A DNA stretch of 47,752 bases from assembly GCF_020073745.1 (NCBI RefSeq), contig NZ_JAIRAU010000013.1, positions 1 to 47,752 of the forward strand, given 5' to 3'. The notes beneath the pieces are model-generated. The model saw nothing but the letters and a program-made list of their open reading frames with translations. It searched no databases and had not been told where the DNA came from. The translations under genes and the position numbers were made by a program. Positions 28,258 to 36,514 of the stretch are shown here, piece by piece; position 1 is the stretch's first letter, and every line of letters starts with the position of its first letter. The stretch comes from Nannocystis pusilla (GTDB lineage: Bacteria > Myxococcota_A > Polyangia > Nannocystales > Nannocystaceae).

Positions 28258-28671
28258 ATGACCCGCGATCCCCTGAAATATATCGTCCCCATCGGGCGCG
28301 TCCTGTTCGCCCTCGTCTTCCTGGTGGCGGCGCCGGGCCACTTCACGGCGGAGACGATCGACCAGGCCGCCGGCCACGGAGTACCGCTCGCCACGGTCGC
28401 CGTGCCGCTGTCCGGGCTCATGTCGGCCCTCGGCGGGCTCGGCGTCGCCCTGGGCTACCGCGCCCGGCTCGGCGCGTGGCTCATCGTCCTGTTCCTCGTC
28501 CCGGTCACGTTCATGATGCACGACTTCTGGGCGGCGACGGACCCCGCGGCGGCGCAGCTCCAGCGGATCATGTTCATGAAGAACCTGTCGATGCTCGGCG
28601 GCGCCCTGCTGATCGCCTACCACGGGGCCGGCCCGATCAGCCTGGACGCGCGGGCCGGACGCGACGACTGA
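28258..28671 (+). CDS. DoxX-family membrane protein
   Basis: A 137-residue protein with four helices: ~residues 8-26 (IVPIGRVLFALVFLVAAPGH), 45-64, 70-90 (LGAWLIVLFLVPVTFMMHDF), and 105-120. The GHFTAETIDQAAGHGVP loop and the HDFW after helix 3 are typical of DoxX/SURF4-like proteins. Some members take part in thiol or quinone redox steps at the membrane, but most are uncharacterised. GAGG lies five bases before the ATG at 28258. It follows the nitroreductase by 400 bp; co-transcription is not clear. Confidence 0.88.
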   Translation: MTRDPLKYIVPIGRVLFALVFLVAAPGHFTAETIDQAAGHGVPLATVAVPLSGLMSALGGLGVALGYRARLGAWLIVLFLVPVTFMMHDFWAATDPAAAQLQRIMFMKNLSMLGGALLIAYHGAGPISLDARAGRDD

Positions 28672-28820
28672 GCGCGCTCGCCGGGGACGCGTGGTCGAGC
28701 ATCCGACTCGCGCTCTCCACGGCTCGTCTGCGCCGAGCGCTCGCCGGCGCACGGCGGCGGCTCGCGGCGACTGCCCGCGCGCCGTTGTGACGGCGACCGG
28801 CCGCTGCTACCGTCGAAATC

Positions 28821-29171
28821 ATGAGGACGCGCCATTTCGCCCGTCTCCTGGGTCTGCTCGCGCTGGCGCTGGTGACCGCCTGCGTGCCCCCGCGGCGCCG
28901 GACGTACTGCGGCGCATGGGCCGACGACGTCGCGATGTGCTGTCCCGACGAGTCCTACGACACGCTGCGCCAGAACTGTCAGTTCGACCTCGAACAGGCG
29001 AACGCGCACTCGCAGGGCTGCGGGCGCGCGATGCACGACTACTACGCGTGCATCGAGGAGGTCGCATGCGACGACGGCTGCCCTGGCGGCGGGCCCTACG
29101 ACTGCGCGCAGGAGAACAGCGCCGTGCTCGGGCTCTGCGGGTCGGCGCCGCCTCCGCCTGAAAACCCGTGA
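28821..29171 (+). CDS. Small Cys-rich lipoprotein
   Basis: A 116-residue protein. The signal MRTRHFARLLGLLALALVTA ends at Cys21 (C-VPPRRR). The mature part has ten further Cys: TYCGAW, MCCPDES, QNCQFDLEQANAH, GCGRAMHDYYACIEEVACDD, GCPGG, DCAQENS and LCGSA. The spacing CxxxMxxYYxC resembles the helical Cys-hairpin modules in two other lipoproteins of this window (29334-30635 and 36515-37234). Function unknown, likely on the outer membrane. No strong ribosome site. Confidence 0.75.
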   Translation: MRTRHFARLLGLLALALVTACVPPRRRTYCGAWADDVAMCCPDESYDTLRQNCQFDLEQANAHSQGCGRAMHDYYACIEEVACDDGCPGGGPYDCAQENSAVLGLCGSAPPPPENP

Positions 29172-29272
29172 CGACCGCCGCGGGCGGTCACCGATTGTCG
29201 TACGAGACGACCTCCCGACAGCGCGGCGAGCTTGCCCCCCGATTCGGCGCGATGGCCGCCTGCGAGGAGCAC

Positions 29273-29290
29273 AAAAAGTTCGAAGTTTTT
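29273..29290. promoter_or_regulatory. AT-rich near-palindrome upstream of the GON lipoprotein gene
   Basis: The sequence aaaaagttcgaagttttt is symmetric about TTCGAA except for one G-G pair, in a region otherwise near 70% GC. It lies 44 bases before the ATG at 29334. It could be an operator or an UP-like promoter element. No regulator family is obvious. Confidence 0.5.
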
Positions 29291-29333
29291 TGGATCGCAA
29301 CGGGATGGTCCTGGCTCTTCACCGTGAAACGCC

Positions 29334-30635
29334 ATGTACCTGCGTAGCTCTTTCATTCTGGCCGCCCTGTTCGCCACCACCGCCTGCCCGCCGAGCTCGG
29401 GCACCACCACCGACGACCCGGTCACGACCGAAACCACCGACGAACCGGGCACCGCGGGCGAGCCGACCACCGACCCGACGACGACCGGGCCCGCCAACAC
29501 CGCGCCGACGGCCCCGGTCGTCGCCATCACGCCTGCGAGCCCGACCCCCGTCGACGACCTGATCTGCTCCGTCACCACCGAATCGAGCGACCCAGACGGC
29601 GACGCCGTCACCTACACCTTCGCCTGGACCCGCGACGGCGTCGACGCCGGGTTGGCGAGCGGGACGGTCCCGGCCACCGAGCTCGCCGTCGGACAGGCGT
29701 GGGAGTGCACTGTCACGCCCTCGGACGGGGTCGACGAGGGGCTGTCCGGCACCGCCAAGGTCACGATCGGCTCGACGCCCGTCGTCGCCGAGACCTGCGC
29801 CGAGATCAAGGCGAACCAGCCGGGCGCGACCGACGGCGACTACACGCTCTACATCGGCAAGGACCCGAACAAGCCGTGGATGGCCCGCTGCAAGGACATG
29901 GACGCCGCCCCTGTCGAGTATCTCCCGCTCGTCCACGTCCAGGAGGGCCGCAACTTCTCGCAGTACACCGCCGGCGCCAGCTCGCCGGGCACCGACGTCC
30001 GCACCCGATTCACCCACCTGCGGATCGATCCGGTCACGCTGCTCGTCGACATCGACGACGTCACCTTCAGCAGCTCCACGGGCGAGCTGATGCACGGGGA
30101 CGGCGCGGTGACGTCGATGCCGTACGCGGTCGCCGAGGGCTGCAGCGGGACGGAGAACGGCGTCGCCAACATCGACCTCGTCGGCACGCCCTTCAAGCTC
30201 AAGGAGTCGTTCTGCTCGGCGGGCTTCGAGGCGCTCGGAGGCGCGGTCCTCGGCATGTCGGATCAGGTCGCCGACCTCACCGGCGGCGGCTCCTGCGGCT
30301 GGACCGGCCCGACGAAGGACAACGGCTGCGTAGACAACCCGCAGAACAAGAGCAGCGGCTTCGTGCTCGACCTCGAGTACATCGACCCCTACGATCAGGC
30401 GTGCCAGGCGGTCTGCGACAGCGCCCTCGCGTGCGACATCTTCCCCGACCTCGCCACGTGCATGGCCGACTGCCTGGGCGTGAAGACCGGCGCCCCCGAG
30501 TGCGACGCAGCCATCACCGTGACCCACCACTGCGTGGCGATGCAGGACTGCGACGACCTGACAAAGACGCTCTACGATCAGATGTTCGGTGACTGCTCCG
30601 ACGAGCGCATGGCCGAGGACGTCGTCTGCATGTGA
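29334..30635 (+). CDS. GON-domain lipoprotein with Ig-like and Cys-hairpin domains
   Basis: A 433-residue protein. Signal [17 protein letters not shown] with lipid Cys18; Thr/Pro/Gly-rich linker to ~57; Ig/PKD-like domain ~59-147 with the [17 protein letters not shown] strand pair. A GON domain follows at ~154-350: [80 protein letters not shown] domains are best known at the C-terminus of animal ADAMTS proteases and occur in some bacterial surface proteins; their role is unknown. The C-terminal ~80 residues form a Cys-rich helical module ([32 protein letters not shown]). The ATG at 29334 follows an AT-rich near-palindrome. Confidence 0.88.
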   Translation: MYLRSSFILAALFATTACPPSSGTTTDDPVTTETTDEPGTAGEPTTDPTTTGPANTAPTAPVVAITPASPTPVDDLICSVTTESSDPDGDAVTYTFAWTRDGVDAGLASGTVPATELAVGQAWECTVTPSDGVDEGLSGTAKVTIGSTPVVAETCAEIKANQPGATDGDYTLYIGKDPNKPWMARCKDMDAAPVEYLPLVHVQEGRNFSQYTAGASSPGTDVRTRFTHLRIDPVTLLVDIDDVTFSSSTGELMHGDGAVTSMPYAVAEGCSGTENGVANIDLVGTPFKLKESFCSAGFEALGGAVLGMSDQVADLTGGGSCGWTGPTKDNGCVDNPQNKSSGFVLDLEYIDPYDQACQAVCDSALACDIFPDLATCMADCLGVKTGAPECDAAITVTHHCVAMQDCDDLTKTLYDQMFGDCSDERMAEDVVCM

Positions 30636-30733
30636 CGCATCGGCGGCGACCGCCGGCGCGATCGAAAGATGCGCCGATGCCGGCGAAAACGGCGCCCTAC
30701 CGCGCGACGCGCGGTGGGCGTACGAACAGCGAC

Positions 30734-31357
30734 ATGAGCGAGTTCTGGGAGAACGCCTTCGTCCGCCGGCAGATGATGTGGGGCGATACGCCCACGCGAG
30801 CCGCGCTGCTCGCCCGCGACGAATTCGCCGCGCGCGGCGTGAAGCACGTCCTCATCCCGGGCATCGGCTATGGCCGCAACGCCGTACCGTTCCTCGAGCT
30901 CGGGATGAGCGTGACGGGGATCGAGGTCTCCACGACCGCCATCGCTCTGGCCCGCTCGAAGATGGGCCTCGAGATCCCGATCTTCCACGGCTCCGTCACC
31001 GCCATGCCGTTCGACGAGCACCGCTACGACGGCATCTTCTGCTTCGGACTCGTCTACCTGCTCGACGCCGACGAGCGGGCGAAGCTGCTGCACGACTGCG
31101 CGAACCAGCTGGCGCCCGGCGGCACCATGATCTTCACCGTCGTGTCGAAGGCGGACCCGATGTTCGCTCAGGGCACCAGGGTCGGCGAGGACCGCGTCGC
31201 GACGCAGCACGGCGCGCGCCTCTTCTTCTACGACGCCGACTCGGTCCGCAGCGAGTTCGGGGCGCACGGCCTGGTCGAATTCTTCTCCGTCGACGAGACG
31301 ATGCCGGACGGCTCGCTGCGACCGTTCCTCCAGGTGGTCTGCCGGCCCGGCGCATGA
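30734..31357 (+). CDS. Class I SAM-dependent methyltransferase
   Basis: About 207 residues. The start [20 protein letters not shown] leads to the SAM-binding motif [19 protein letters not shown], then [14 protein letters not shown] (acidic residue after strand 2) and [13 protein letters not shown] (motif IV). The upper part, [19 protein letters not shown], resembles thiopurine-type and small-molecule methyltransferases. The ATG at 30734 fits the family start; a GTG overlapping the previous stop (30632) would add 34 atypical residues. The gene ends only 53 bp before the RNA-polymerase-like fusion and in the same direction, so the two may be co-transcribed. Whether it acts with that protein is not shown by the sequence. 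The substrate is unknown. Confidence 0.88.
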   Translation: MSEFWENAFVRRQMMWGDTPTRAALLARDEFAARGVKHVLIPGIGYGRNAVPFLELGMSVTGIEVSTTAIALARSKMGLEIPIFHGSVTAMPFDEHRYDGIFCFGLVYLLDADERAKLLHDCANQLAPGGTMIFTVVSKADPMFAQGTRVGEDRVATQHGARLFFYDADSVRSEFGAHGLVEFFSVDETMPDGSLRPFLQVVCRPGA

Positions 31358-31410
31358 GCGCGCGAGGATAGGAGAACGCCCGGGTCGCGGTCCGGCCGCG
31401 ATGGGGCACA

Positions 31411-34059
31411 ATGCCGGCGATGTCCGAGCTCGCGCCGATCAGCGCCGTCCTCACCGCCCGCGTGGAGCCCTGTCCGCTCGCCCCGCGGTTCGTCGTCGTC
31501 GACGCCGGCTTCGCCGGTCGGCTGCGCACCGAGCACACGCAGCGCTTCGAGGTCACCGCCGAGCGCGACGAGCAGCTGACGCCCGACGTGCCCAACGTCG
31601 GCGAGGACGCGCTCGCGCACCTCGACGACGACGGGGTCGCGCGGGTCGGCACCGCCGTGGCGCCCGGGACGATCCTCGCCGGCAAGGTGACGCCGATCGC
31701 CGGCGGGCCGCTGTCTTCCGAGGAGAAGCTGCTGCGGGCGATCTTCGGCCAGCAGGCCGGCGAGCTGCGCGACACCTCGCTGCGCGCCCCGCCCGGATGC
31801 TTCGGCGTCGTCGCACGGACATGGATCGGGGACGACCCCGCGCTCAGCGGCGTCGAGGTGGCGTGGGAGCGGCCGCTCGAGGTCGGCGACGTCCTGCTCG
31901 TCGACGGACAGCCCGTCATGGTCGCCGCGATCCGCGAGCTCGGCGCCGATCTGGCGTGGAGCGGCGGTGTCACCGAAGCATCGGTGGCCAAGGCCGCGAT
32001 GGCGCGCGACGTGCTCCACGCGCGCAGCATCGGACCGTACGATCCGACCACGCAGCAGCCCGCGATCGGGCGCGAGCGCTTCGGCGGTCAGCCGCTCGAG
32101 CGCGACCACCTCGATCGCCTCGCGGTCCACGCCCCGTGGGCGCTGTGGGAGATGCTGACGATCAAGTCCGACAGCGTGAGCGGACGGACGCGCGCCTACG
32201 AGTCGATCGTCAAGCAGGAGAACCCCGACGTCGCGCCGACGCGGGGCGAGCCGGCCCCCGCAGGCGGCGGCGCGACGCGGGACATCTTCTCGTTCTTCGA
32301 CCGCCCGCAGTCGGTCCTCGGCGAGCCCGCGCTCGAGCCCGAGGCGGTGACCTTGCTCGTCGCGCACCTGCGCGGGCTGGGGCTCGAGCTCGACCTGCGC
32401 GCGGCCGAGGTCGGCCTCAGCATCCTCGCGCCCGGCGAGCTGGTCGAACGCTCGCACGGCGAGGTGCGCGTGCCCGACGGCGTCGACGGCCTCGGGTGCC
32501 CGAAGATCTTCGGCCCGACGAAGGACTACGAGTGCGCCTGCGGCCAGTACCGGCGCATGAAGCACCGCGGCGTCGTCTGCGAGACCTGCGGCGTCGAGGT
32601 CGTCTCGTCACGCGTCCGCCGCGAGCGCTTCGGGCACGTGAAGCTCGCCGCGCCCTGCTTGCATCCGCTGTTCGCCGGCGACGTGGCCGCGCTGCTCGGC
32701 CTCGACGCGGAAGAATTGTGCGAGGTCGTCGCCGGTCGCCGCGTCCTCGAGTTCGCGGGCGGCGCTGCGTGGCGCAGCGAGCCCGGCGAATCCGTCGCCG
32801 GCGGCCAGGCGCTGTGGGACGCGCTGGCGCAGCTCGACCTCGACGCGATCGAGGCCGGCGAGTCGGGCCCGCGGGCGGAGCTCGCCTCGTCGCTCGCGCG
32901 GCTCGGACGGCCCGCGACCGCGCTGATGCTCGCCGTCGTGCCGGTGCTGCCGCCCGATCTGCGCCTCGACCACGAGTACGGCGACCTCGACCGGCTGTAC
33001 CGCGACCTCCTCGACTGCAACGCCCGGGTCGCGCGCGCCGGCGAAACGGACCCACCGATCGGGCTCGCGCGCGCGCAGGAGCAGCTGCAACACGCCCTCG
33101 ATCGGCTGCTGCTCGACGGCCGGCCCCGCCGCTCGACCGCCGACGCGCCGCTGTCGATCGCCGGGCGCGTCGACCGGCTGTTCGCCGACCGCCTGTTCAC
33201 CAAGCCCGTCGACTTCTCCGGCGTCGCGCACCTCGTCGTCGATCCGTCGCTGGCGCCGGACGAGTGCCGCGTGCCGCAGGCGATGCTGCGCGAGCTGTTC
33301 CGCCCGCACGCCTACGGCATGCTCGAGGCGCTCGGTTTCGTCGCCACGATCAAGTCGGCCAGACACATGCTCGACACCCACCAGCCCGAGGCGCTCGCGG
33401 TCGTCGAGGCTGTCAGCGACGGCGCTCCGGTGCTGCTGATGGCCGGCCCGGCGATCGTCACCCGCCGCGTGCGCGGCTGGGACGCGGCGTGCGTCGCCGT
33501 CGACCCGACCACCGCGGAGCGCATGGCGAGCCGCGTCGTCGCCCTGCACGTGCCGTTGATGCACCAGGCCGCGCTGCAGTGCGAACGGCTGGCGGACTTC
33601 CCCGCCGCCGAACAGCCCCGCGCGAGAGGCTGGCTGGGCCGCGGGCGGCGCTCGCTGATCGCGGCGGCCCGGCGCGCCGCGCTGCACGGCGAGCGCGACA
33701 GGCTCGACGACCCCGTCGTGCGCCTCGCGCTCGGCCGTCCCCCCGAATCCATCGACGCCGCCGCGCTCGAACGCCGGGCCGAACGCGAACGCGAGCGACG
33801 CGAACAGGCGTGGGAGCGGCTGAAGCCCCCGCCCGTCGACCCCGCGAGCCATCCGCTGCTCGACCGCCGCATCGACGAGCTCGAGCTCTCGGTCGCCACC
33901 GCTCGCGCGCTCGACCGCGCCGGCCTGCGGACGCTCGGCGAGCTGTGCCGGCGAACCGAGGCCGAGCTGCTCGAGATGCAGGGCTTCGGCGGCAAGCAGC
34001 TCGCCGAGGTCAAGCAGATCCTCGCCGACCTCGGCCTGTCGCTCGGCATGCACGGCTGA
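31411..34059 (+). CDS. RNA polymerase beta/beta'/alpha-CTD fusion with lost active site
   Basis: An 882-codon continuous frame joining parts of three RNAP subunits. Residues ~46-139 match beta (LTPDVPNVGEDALAHLDDDG, ILAGKVTP, SSEEKLLRAIFG, LRDTSLRAPPG). Residues ~185-330 match the beta C-terminus (LHARSIGPY, TTQQP, RFGGQ, EMLTIKSDSVSGRTRAYES). Residues ~332-725 match the beta' N-terminus: CPKIFGPTKDYECACGQYRR, VCETCGVEV (zinc Cys 375, 377, 390, 393), VPVLPPDLR, the clamp-helix segment ~523-572, KPVDFSG, ELFRPHAYGMLE, and ALHVPL. Residues ~814-880 match the alpha C-terminal domain (IDELELSV, GFGGKQLAEVK, GLSLGM). The NADFDGDQMAVHVPL loop of beta' is replaced by AERMASRVVALHVPL, so the catalytic Asp are gone; GDKxxxRHGNKG of beta is GDVLLVDGQPVM. 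It cannot be a polymerase; it may mimic the clamp. GGGG precedes the ATG. It follows a methyltransferase gene by 53 bp. Confidence 0.93.
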   Translation: MPAMSELAPISAVLTARVEPCPLAPRFVVVDAGFAGRLRTEHTQRFEVTAERDEQLTPDVPNVGEDALAHLDDDGVARVGTAVAPGTILAGKVTPIAGGPLSSEEKLLRAIFGQQAGELRDTSLRAPPGCFGVVARTWIGDDPALSGVEVAWERPLEVGDVLLVDGQPVMVAAIRELGADLAWSGGVTEASVAKAAMARDVLHARSIGPYDPTTQQPAIGRERFGGQPLERDHLDRLAVHAPWALWEMLTIKSDSVSGRTRAYESIVKQENPDVAPTRGEPAPAGGGATRDIFSFFDRPQSVLGEPALEPEAVTLLVAHLRGLGLELDLRAAEVGLSILAPGELVERSHGEVRVPDGVDGLGCPKIFGPTKDYECACGQYRRMKHRGVVCETCGVEVVSSRVRRERFGHVKLAAPCLHPLFAGDVAALLGLDAEELCEVVAGRRVLEFAGGAAWRSEPGESVAGGQALWDALAQLDLDAIEAGESGPRAELASSLARLGRPATALMLAVVPVLPPDLRLDHEYGDLDRLYRDLLDCNARVARAGETDPPIGLARAQEQLQHALDRLLLDGRPRRSTADAPLSIAGRVDRLFADRLFTKPVDFSGVAHLVVDPSLAPDECRVPQAMLRELFRPHAYGMLEALGFVATIKSARHMLDTHQPEALAVVEAVSDGAPVLLMAGPAIVTRRVRGWDAACVAVDPTTAERMASRVVALHVPLMHQAALQCERLADFPAAEQPRARGWLGRGRRSLIAAARRAALHGERDRLDDPVVRLALGRPPESIDAAALERRAERERERREQAWERLKPPPVDPASHPLLDRRIDELELSVATARALDRAGLRTLGELCRRTEAELLEMQGFGGKQLAEVKQILADLGLSLGMHG

Positions 34060-34211
34060 TCGGCGGCGGCAGCGGACTCGCGCCGCGGGCGGCCGGGCCC
34101 GGCCGGCGCCGGTCGTGCAATTCGCGTTCTCCTGCGAATGTGTCCAGCCGAGCGCGCCCCGGTGTTGCGAGCGCCTCGATCTCGGCCAAGGACGGCGAGG
34201 CGGCGCGCCCG

Positions 34212-35510
34212 ATGATCTATTTCATGTTCGCCACAGGCATCGAGAACAGCTGCCCGAGCGTCGGCGGCCGGCGGGTCGACGAGATGGACAAGTGCCGCCA
34301 TTACGAGCAGTGGCGCCGCGACTTCGAGCTCGTGGAGGAGTGCGAGATCCGCTACCTGCGCTACGGCCCGCCGATCCACCGCACCTGGCTCGGGCCGGAC
34401 AGGTACGACTGGGAGTTCGCCGACGAGACGTTCGCCGACCTGCGCCGGCGAGACATCGTCCCGATCGCCGACCTCTGCCACTTCGGCGTGCCCGACTGGC
34501 TCGGGAACTTCCAGAACCCCGAATTTCCGGCGCTGTTCGCCGACTACGCCCGCGCCTTCGCCGAGCGGTTCCCGTGGGTCCAGCTCTACACGCCCGTCAA
34601 CGAGATGTACATCTGCGCCCTGTTCTCGGCCAAGTACGGCTGGTGGAACGAGCAGCTGACGACGGACCGGGCGTTCGTGACGGCGCTCAAGTACATCGTC
34701 AAGGCCAACGTGCTGGCGATGGGCCGGATCCTCGAGGTGCGGCCGGACGCGATCTTCATCCAGAGCGAGTCCAGCGAGTACTACCACGCGCAGAACCCGG
34801 CCGCGATCCACCGGGCCGAGACGCTCAACGCGGTGCGGTTTTTGTCGCTCGACCTCAACTACGGGCACCGCGTCAATTCGACGATGTACGAGTACCTGCT
34901 CGACAACGGCCTGACGCGCGACGAATACCACTTCTTCCTCACGGGCCGGCTCAAGCACCACTGCGTGATGGGCAACGACTATTATTGTACCAACGAGCAC
35001 CTCGTCCACCCCGACGGCAGCACCGAGGCGGCCGGCGAGATCTTCGGCTACGCGGTGATCACCAATCAGTACTACGCGCGCTACCGCCTGCCGATCATGC
35101 ACACCGAGACCAACCTGATGGAGGGCCCGGGCAAGAACGAGGCGATCCGGTGGCTTCGCAAGGAGTGGGCCAACGTCCTGCGCGTGCGCAACGACGGCCT
35201 GCCGATCGTCGGCTTCACCTGGTACTCGCTCACCGACCAGGTCGACTGGGACACCGCGCTGCGCGAGGACAACGGGCGCGTCAACCCGCTCGGCCTCTAC
35301 GACCTCGACCGCAAGCCTCGCCCGGTCGGCGAGGTCTACCGCCAGCTGATCGCCGAGTGGCGCGAGGTCCTGCCGACCCAGAGCGTCGTGCTCGGTCTCC
35401 CCGTGCAGCCGCCGAGCCGGCACGGCGACCCGGCGACCCGGCGAGTCGCCGCCGGCGCGCGCAGCCGCGAGCAGCGCTACCAGGAGGCGCCGTCGAACGA
35501 CCAATCGTGA
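34212..35510 (+). CDS. Glycoside hydrolase family 1-like protein
   Basis: A 432-residue TIM-barrel glycosidase-like protein related to GH1 (beta-glucosidase). Acid/base candidate Glu131 in YTPVNEMYICAL (GH1: T-NEP). Nucleophile candidate Glu299 in PIMHTETNLMEGP (GH1: TENG). Other landmarks are YLRYGPPIHRTWLGPDRYDW, CHFGVPDWLGNF, and GFTWYSLTDQVDWDTALRED near the end. No signal peptide, so probably cytosolic. It ends with a low-complexity tail (~residues 395-432). The ATG 34212 is chosen by homology; the ribosome site is weak. The SDR gene follows 14 bp downstream (or overlaps by GTGA), so the two form an operon that may process a sugar or glycoside. Confidence 0.88.
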   Translation: MIYFMFATGIENSCPSVGGRRVDEMDKCRHYEQWRRDFELVEECEIRYLRYGPPIHRTWLGPDRYDWEFADETFADLRRRDIVPIADLCHFGVPDWLGNFQNPEFPALFADYARAFAERFPWVQLYTPVNEMYICALFSAKYGWWNEQLTTDRAFVTALKYIVKANVLAMGRILEVRPDAIFIQSESSEYYHAQNPAAIHRAETLNAVRFLSLDLNYGHRVNSTMYEYLLDNGLTRDEYHFFLTGRLKHHCVMGNDYYCTNEHLVHPDGSTEAAGEIFGYAVITNQYYARYRLPIMHTETNLMEGPGKNEAIRWLRKEWANVLRVRNDGLPIVGFTWYSLTDQVDWDTALREDNGRVNPLGLYDLDRKPRPVGEVYRQLIAEWREVLPTQSVVLGLPVQPPSRHGDPATRRVAAGARSREQRYQEAPSNDQS

Positions 35511-35524
35511 GCCCGAGGCCGACC

Positions 35525-36295
35525 ATGCCGAACACAGCCGAGACACTCCCAGGGGGCCGCCGCTTCGCCGGCAAGACGGCGATCGTGACCGGCGGCGCGA
35601 GCGGCATCGGCCTCGCAGCGGCCCGACGCCTCGCCGCCGAGGGGGCCAGGCTGGTGATCGCCGACATGCACGGAGAGGCCGCGGAGTCGGCCGCGCGGGC
35701 GCTCCTCGCCGCGGGCGCCCCCGAGGCGCTCGGCGTCACCTGCGACGTGAGTCGCGCCGAGCAGGTCGAGGCTTGCATGGGCCGGGCCCTCGAACGCTTC
35801 GGCGCCGTCGACGTGATCGTCAACAACGCCGGCCTCATGACCTTCAAGCCGTTCATCGACCTCACCGGCGCCGACTGGGCCCGGGTCCTCGGCGTCGACT
35901 TGATGGGCGCCTTCCTGTTCATCCGCCAGGGCCTCTTGCACATGCGCGCGGGCGGAGCGATCGTCAACGTCTCGAGCATCCACGCCCGTGAGACCGAGCC
36001 GCACGTCGCTCCTTATGCCGCCGCGAAGGCGGCTCTGGTCTCGTTGACCCGCAGCGCCGCGATCGAGGGCAAGCCGCGGGGGATCCGCGTCAACGCCGTG
36101 CTGCCGGGCGCGATCGACACGCCGATGTTGTGGGAGAACCCCAACGTGAAGTCCGGCGTCGAGCGCATCGACCGCTCCGAGGTCGGCCAGCCCGAGGACG
36201 TCGCCGCCGCGATCGCCTTCCTCGCCGCCCCGGAGGCCAGGTTCCTCCAGGGGACCGCGGTCATCGTGGACGGCGGCCGACTGGCGCGCCTGTGA
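35525..36295 (+). CDS. SDR-family oxidoreductase
   Basis: A 256-residue classical short-chain dehydrogenase. Cofactor motif TGGASGIG, D-acid at IADMHGE (favours NAD), NNAG, catalytic Ser in VNVSSIHARE, and YAAAK with the catalytic Tyr and Lys; the C-terminal VNAVLPGAIDTPML and GTAVIVDGGRLARL are typical. Related enzymes act as sugar or 3-oxoacyl dehydrogenases. The ATG at 35525 has GAGG seven bases before it; a GTG at 35507 overlaps the GH1 stop and would add six residues. It sits directly after the GH1-like gene, so oxidation of a sugar released by that enzyme is a reasonable guess. Confidence 0.95.
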   Translation: MPNTAETLPGGRRFAGKTAIVTGGASGIGLAAARRLAAEGARLVIADMHGEAAESAARALLAAGAPEALGVTCDVSRAEQVEACMGRALERFGAVDVIVNNAGLMTFKPFIDLTGADWARVLGVDLMGAFLFIRQGLLHMRAGGAIVNVSSIHARETEPHVAPYAAAKAALVSLTRSAAIEGKPRGIRVNAVLPGAIDTPMLWENPNVKSGVERIDRSEVGQPEDVAAAIAFLAAPEARFLQGTAVIVDGGRLARL

Positions 36296-36514
36296 GCGTC
36301 CGACACGCGCCGGCGAGCGAACCGCCCGCACGGGTTCGCTCGCGGTCCTTCGCTGTCCCACCCCTCGCCTCCCGCGAATTGCGCGAGCGCAGTCGCCCGG
36401 GGCGCTGCAGCCAGCGGGCAATTTTTGTCCCGGCACCGGCGACTCCACGCGAGCAAGCGGCACGGCGCAGGGAGCGACCCCGCCGGCTCGCCGCTTCACC
36501 GCGAGAACTTCATC

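Noticed and set aside
31228..34053. Long minus-strand frames opposite the methyltransferase and RNAP-like genes
   Set aside because: Composition is dominated by Arg, Ala, Gly, Val and His with no motifs; the plus-strand frame shows strong RNAP homology throughout.
31411..34059. Ordinary rpoB or rpoC gene, or an assembly chimera of them
   Set aside because: Sequence is divergent along its whole length, lacks large parts of both subunits, ends in an alpha-CTD, and has substituted active sites. A chimera of housekeeping genes would keep consensus catalytic motifs.
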